Shown: positions 61,133 through 64,000 of the stretch, one piece after another
How the letters are laid out: each line of letters starts with the position of its first letter
How positions within the stretch are numbered: position 1 is the first letter of the stretch
NCBI RefSeq assembly: GCF_001423525.1
Contig: NZ_LMOI01000020.1
Coordinates: 960 to 64,959, forward strand
DNA length: 64,000 nt
Source of the DNA: Arthrobacter sp. Leaf137
GTDB taxonomy: Bacteria; Actinomycetota; Actinomycetes; Actinomycetales; Micrococcaceae
Direction of reading: 5' to 3'
Position numbers and translations under genes: made by a program
The notes under the pieces: model-generated
Seen by the model: the letters and a program-made list of their open reading frames with translations, nothing else
The model's database searches: none
Told to the model about the DNA's origin: nothing

Positions 61133-61966
61133 ATGACACTTGCACCTGTTATCGCACTCAACGACGGATACACGATTCCCCAGATCGGTCTTGGCACATG
61201 GCCGCTGGACGACGACCAGGCGGCGGCCGCCGTCGTCCAGGCCGTAGAGGCCGGCTACAGGCACATCGATACGGCAGTGAAGTACGGCAACGAACGCGGC
61301 GTGGGCAACGGCATTAAGGCCAGTGGCGCTGACCGCGGTGAGCTTTTCATCACCACCAAACTGGATGGCGAGTTCCAGGGAAATGACAGGGCTGTGGAAG
61401 GGTTGGAGGGGTCGCTGCAGCGGCTCGGCCTCGACTATGTGGACCTGCTGCTGATCCATTGGCCCTTGCCCGGCAGGGATCAGTTCATCTCCACCTGGAA
61501 GACGTTCGAACGCCTCCAGGCAGAGGGAAAGGTGCGTTCCATTGGCGTGTCCAACTTCAAGCCGGCGCACCTGGAGCGGTTGATGGCGGAGACGGATGTT
61601 GTTCCAGCCGTCAACCAGATCCAACTGACACCGGCAGTCACCCGGGTGGCGGAACGGGAATTCCATGCAAAACATGGCATTGCCACCGAGTCCTACAGTC
61701 CCCTGGGCGGCTCCGGGGCCGGTATCCTGGGCGCGCCGGCCCTGAGTCGGCTGGCGGAAAAACACGGAAAAACGCCGGGCCAGGTGGTGCTGCGTTGGCA
61801 CGTTCAAAACGGATTGGTAACGATTCCGAAGACCGCGAATCCGGACCGGATGCGTGAGAACCTGGATGTCTTCGATTTCGTCCTGGATCCGCAGGATCTC
61901 GCGGAATTGACTATCCTCGACGAGGGTCCCGGCGCCGGAAACGATTCAGACGTGACAGGGCACTGA
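61133..61966 (+). CDS. Aldo/keto reductase (AKR5-type, second copy)
   Basis: 277 residues with the tetrad Asp46 (HIDTAVKY), Tyr51, Lys75 (ITTKLDGE) and His108 (LLIHWPLP), and the NADPH segment IPKTANPDRMRENLD. It is similar in design to the protein encoded at 47040 and probably paralogous. It starts 49 bases after the RG lyase gene, with a 7-base-pair hairpin (61084-61104) between. A small role in sugar-aldehyde metabolism is possible but unproven. Confidence 0.9.
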   Translation: MTLAPVIALNDGYTIPQIGLGTWPLDDDQAAAAVVQAVEAGYRHIDTAVKYGNERGVGNGIKASGADRGELFITTKLDGEFQGNDRAVEGLEGSLQRLGLDYVDLLLIHWPLPGRDQFISTWKTFERLQAEGKVRSIGVSNFKPAHLERLMAETDVVPAVNQIQLTPAVTRVAEREFHAKHGIATESYSPLGGSGAGILGAPALSRLAEKHGKTPGQVVLRWHVQNGLVTIPKTANPDRMRENLDVFDFVLDPQDLAELTILDEGPGAGNDSDVTGH

Positions 61967-62013
61967 GGCAGGCCTGAGCAGCCACTTTCCTCCTCTCCGG
62001 GGTTGGCAAATCG

Positions 62014-62033
62014 ATAGTAAGCATGATTACTAT
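62014..62033. promoter_or_regulatory. Inverted repeat upstream of the GlsB-type gene
   Basis: ATAGTAA (62014-62020) and TTACTAT (62027-62033) form a perfect 7-base inverted repeat around GCATGA. It shares the string TAGTAAGCATG with 26131-26141. It lies 64 bases before the start codon, at a position suiting a promoter-proximal operator. Confidence 0.5.
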
Positions 62034-62097
62034 TAGGGCAGAGGATGAATTGCCTCCGGAATCCGGGGGCGTCCTTACTTAGGAAGAGGAGCGAAAA

Positions 62098-62364
62098 ATG
62101 GGTTTCATTGCATTTCTGATTCTCGGACTTATTGCCGGTGCGATTGCAAAGGCGATCCTTCCGGGACGCCAGGGCGGCGGCTGGATCATCACCCTGGTGC
62201 TGGGCGTCGTAGGTGCCCTCCTTGGCGGATGGATCGGCGGCGCGCTGTTCGGCGGCGGACTGCAGGAGTTCTTCTCGCTGCAGACCTGGCTGCTGGCGAT
62301 CCTCGGATCGCTGATCGTCCTTGCGATCTACGGCATGGTCACTAAGCGCGGTGCGCGCCGCTAA
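62098..62364 (+). CDS. GlsB/YeaQ/YmgE-family stress membrane protein
   Basis: 88 residues with three hydrophobic helices and the family's Gly-rich core (LIAGAIAKAILPGRQGGGWI, LGVVGALLGGWIGGALFG). These small inner-membrane proteins are induced by stress and have no settled function. The ATG has AGGAGCG eight bases upstream. It is ended by a terminator at 62385-62419. Confidence 0.92.
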   Translation: MGFIAFLILGLIAGAIAKAILPGRQGGGWIITLVLGVVGALLGGWIGGALFGGGLQEFFSLQTWLLAILGSLIVLAIYGMVTKRGARR

Positions 62365-62384
62365 CGCAGCGCCCACAGCCAGGG

Positions 62385-62419
62385 AACCGGCCTGGGGAGG
62401 ACATCCCCGGGCCGGTTTT
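62385..62419 (+). terminator. Rho-independent terminator after the GlsB-type gene
   Basis: AACCGGCC (62385-62392) pairs with GGCCGGTT (62410-62417), with an inner GGGGA/TCCCC stem, and the stem runs into TTTT (62416-62419). It lies 20 bases after the stop. Confidence 0.8.
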
Positions 62420-62487
62420 CACTTTTCCGGCCACGGCATTGCAGCCGGGCCGGACCTGGAAACCTTCTTTCGGAGCAGGAGTTCACA

Positions 62488-62886
62488 ATGAAAAACAAGC
62501 TTCTTTTGGGTGTTGGAGTTGCCGTCGGTTACGTCCTTGGATCTAGGTCAGGACGCGCTGCCTACGACAAGCTGAAAGCCCGCGCCGCCGGAGTCTGGGA
62601 CAGCAAACCCGTTCAGGACAAAGTGGCAGTTGCTACCGAGGCCATCAAAGAGAAAGCCCCGGATGTAGCCGACCAACTGTCAGAGGCAGCCCGGCGTGCC
62701 GGAACCGTATTGGGCTCGGCGATGCACCGCGATGACTCCTCCGGGAAGTCCACGCCATCCAGCCACGACACCTCGCCAACCACCGGTGTAACGGGCGGGC
62801 TGGGCGGAGACCACATTCCGGCCCACAGCACGCATCCGGAAACCACGAACCTCGGCACCACCAGTGAGGGCAACTCCAAGAGCTAG
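62488..62886 (+). CDS. YtxH-like small protein
   Basis: 132 residues. The N-terminus KNKLLLGVGVAVGYVLGSRSGRAAYDKL is a short membrane helix followed by the basic GSRSGR turn typical of YtxH-like proteins. A helical middle (about 33-80) follows, then a Ser/Thr/His-rich, disordered tail. GGAGCAGGAG precedes the ATG. The general stress association is inferred from the family and the GlsB neighbour. Confidence 0.75.
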   Translation: MKNKLLLGVGVAVGYVLGSRSGRAAYDKLKARAAGVWDSKPVQDKVAVATEAIKEKAPDVADQLSEAARRAGTVLGSAMHRDDSSGKSTPSSHDTSPTTGVTGGLGGDHIPAHSTHPETTNLGTTSEGNSKS

Positions 62887-62924
62887 CCGCTCCGCGGAGG
62901 CAGGCACCCCGGGCGAACCCCCGA

Positions 62925-63008
62925 TTGACAAGGGGCTCCCGCCTTCCGTGTGCTACAACTGATTCGCCTTGCCGGCCGTCGCGATCCTTGGGGGACGCGC
63001 CGGCCGGC
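62925..63008 (+). other. Promoter-like sequence followed by a GC-rich hairpin, possible small RNA
   Basis: TTGACA at 62925-62930 is followed by TGTGCTACAACT (62949-62960), giving candidate -10 elements 17-20 bases away. Downstream, 62971-62982 and 62997-63008 pair over 12 bases with one mismatch. No reading frame with a ribosome site follows on this strand. It could be a short non-coding RNA, or just the end of the YtxH transcript. Confidence 0.3.
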
Positions 63009-63111
63009 AGCGTGTTTAAGCACTGCCTGCTGCGCCCTGCCCGTTCAGCACTGCCTGTCTGGGACAGCCGTCAGCCGGTCATCGAACCGATCACTCGTGG
63101 GCGGCCGACAC

Positions 63112-63297
63112 CTAGGATCCGGCGTCGGGCCATTGGTTGGGGTCATAACCGTTAATCCCCGGCACACGCCGTGCCGGCCGGAGGCTCTCCATGTCTTCGG
63201 CATGCTCAGGGGAAACGGATTCCCCATTCACAGCGGCGTCCTTACCCGACTCCTCAGGATCCTCCCGGACCGTCTTGCCCCGTTCCTTGCCAGCCAT
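63112..63297 (-). CDS. Small hydrophilic protein of unknown function
   Basis: 61 residues, strongly charged (MAGKERGKTVREDPEESGKD...), ending GYDPNQWPDAGS. GGGAGTG lies eight bases before the ATG at 63297. No membrane segment or known domain. The composition suggests a disordered protein. The ribosome site and the patterned C-terminus are the only support. The 244 bases between it and the next gene (63298-63541) hold nothing else I can identify. Confidence 0.5.
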   Translation of the reverse strand: MAGKERGKTVREDPEESGKDAAVNGESVSPEHAEDMESLRPARRVPGINGYDPNQWPDAGS

Positions 63298-63541
63298 TTG
63301 TCACTCCCGGCCCATTGTCGACGAAGGCCCGTCTGCATGAACCACTACGGCAACCCTAGTCCCGGGGGAACGCCGAAACCGCTGAATACCATCAAGAAAA
63401 TGGCATTTTCCTTGAGGTTTGGCCGCGCGTCCGCTCCGGCTGCGGGTGACGTGACCAGCCAGGAGACGTGCACGGGCCAGGTTTTCCACATAGGCGTTTG
63501 TGGGGGTCCTGATTGTCAGTGCCCTTTGGCAGAGTGGGGTC

Positions 63542-64000
63542 ATGGAAGCCATTGGGGAGAAGCTGACGGAGAGCGAAGACTCTTCGGGCTTCCTGCCGCT
63601 GGGCTTCCGCTCCAGCAGTCAGCCTTCCTCCGTGCACGAGACCGGGCCACACGTCCGCGCGACAGCGCACGACGCCGGGCGGCACGTCCGTGCGACACGG
63701 TACCTCCGGCCCGTCCCCGGCTACCCCGTAACGGACCAATCACCGGTGCAACCGCTGGACCCGGCTTTGGACTTGTCTGCTCTGATCGCAGGGGTGGCTG
63801 GGGCGGCGGTCGCAGCCCGGGAAGCACTGCATACTTCCTGTTACCCCGAGGCGGCCATGTTCGCCGCGGAGGTCGAAGAGCTCGCCCGCTGCGTGGAGTA
63901 CCTCCAGCTCATTGCCGCCGGAGCCGTGGACCACACCCGCACCCTCGCGATCAACGACGCCGCCGCCCGGGCCACTACCAACCGGAGCGCCCGCCGCACC
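63542..64000 (+). CDS. N-terminal part of a DUF222-type protein, probably an HNH endonuclease
   Basis: An open frame of 153 codons from the ATG at 63542 runs off the right end. After a 75-residue polar, Arg/His/Pro-rich leader come helices LSALIAGVAGAAVAAREAL and FAAEVEELARCVEYLQLIAAGAVDHTRTLA, the start of the DUF222 (13E12-repeat) domain. Such proteins in Micrococcaceae usually end in an HNH nuclease domain, which would lie beyond this window. GAGTGGGG lies just upstream. The family exists in many scattered copies per genome and is suspected of being mobile. Confidence 0.75.
   Translation, partial: MEAIGEKLTESEDSSGFLPLGFRSSSQPSSVHETGPHVRATAHDAGRHVRATRYLRPVPGYPVTDQSPVQPLDPALDLSALIAGVAGAAVAAREALHTSCYPEAAMFAAEVEELARCVEYLQLIAAGAVDHTRTLAINDAAARATTNRSARRT

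Noticed and set aside
1..64000. CRISPR arrays, insertion sequences, prophage or attachment sites
   Set aside because: No regularly spaced repeats, transposase, integrase or tRNA-end duplication seen on either strand.

Overview
The window is high-GC chromosomal DNA from an actinobacterium, most likely an Arthrobacter/Pseudarthrobacter-type member of the Micrococcaceae. Pointers are the strong G/C bias at third codon positions, frequent GTG/TTG starts, a desABCD-type siderophore operon behind a DtxR/IdeR-like iron box, a Ku/LigD repair pair, and a DUF222-type gene running off the right end. I saw no rRNA, tRNA, CRISPR array, insertion sequence or prophage. Genes are densely packed, with many 1-4 bp stop/start overlaps.

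Layout. 0-6 kb: an MFS exporter, a GH65 disaccharide phosphorylase with a beta-phosphoglucomutase-like HAD protein under a LacI-type operator, and an esterase. 6-10.5 kb: a fructose PTS operon (DeoR regulator, 1-phosphofructokinase, EIIABC, HPr). 10.7-16 kb: a START-domain protein and methyltransferase pair, then divergent ku and ligD (non-homologous end joining). 16-20.4 kb: a small protein, an MHS-family permease, a FUSC protein and an SDR. 20.4-25.9 kb: a four-gene NIS siderophore operon, order decarboxylase, N-hydroxylase, acyltransferase, synthetase. 26-29 kb: small and membrane proteins. 28.9-34.7 kb: a sugar-acid cluster (GntP permease, beta-hydroxyacid dehydrogenase, DUF1537 kinase, class II aldolase) with a divergent FCD-type GntR regulator.

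34.7-61 kb is mostly a plant cell-wall polysaccharide island. A divergent unit holds GH43, a DUF6807 protein and a LacI regulator leftward, and an ABC sugar importer, a secreted PL1-CE8 fusion and a second PL1 pectate lyase rightward. After an interval with a dodecin, an XRE/MmyB-type regulator, two aldo/keto reductases and an epimerase-like SDR, a galactan unit follows: secreted GH53 endo-galactanase, cytoplasmic GH42 beta-galactosidase, ABC importer, LacI regulator. A secreted PL11 rhamnogalacturonan lyase completes the set. Together these fit stepwise breakdown of pectin: homogalacturonan (PL1, CE8), galactan side chains (GH53, GH42) and the rhamnogalacturonan backbone (PL11). Neither importer has its own ATPase gene here, so a shared one encoded elsewhere is expected.

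61-64 kb: a third aldo/keto reductase, two stress-type small proteins, a short hypothetical gene, and the start of a DUF222-type gene.

Most gene functions are recognisable families. The more unusual items are the PL1-CE8 fusion, paired identical palindromes around the pectin divergon, twin GntR sites spaced by six helical turns, an atypical aldolase in the sugar-acid cluster, and several long intergenic inverted repeats that may be dispersed elements.
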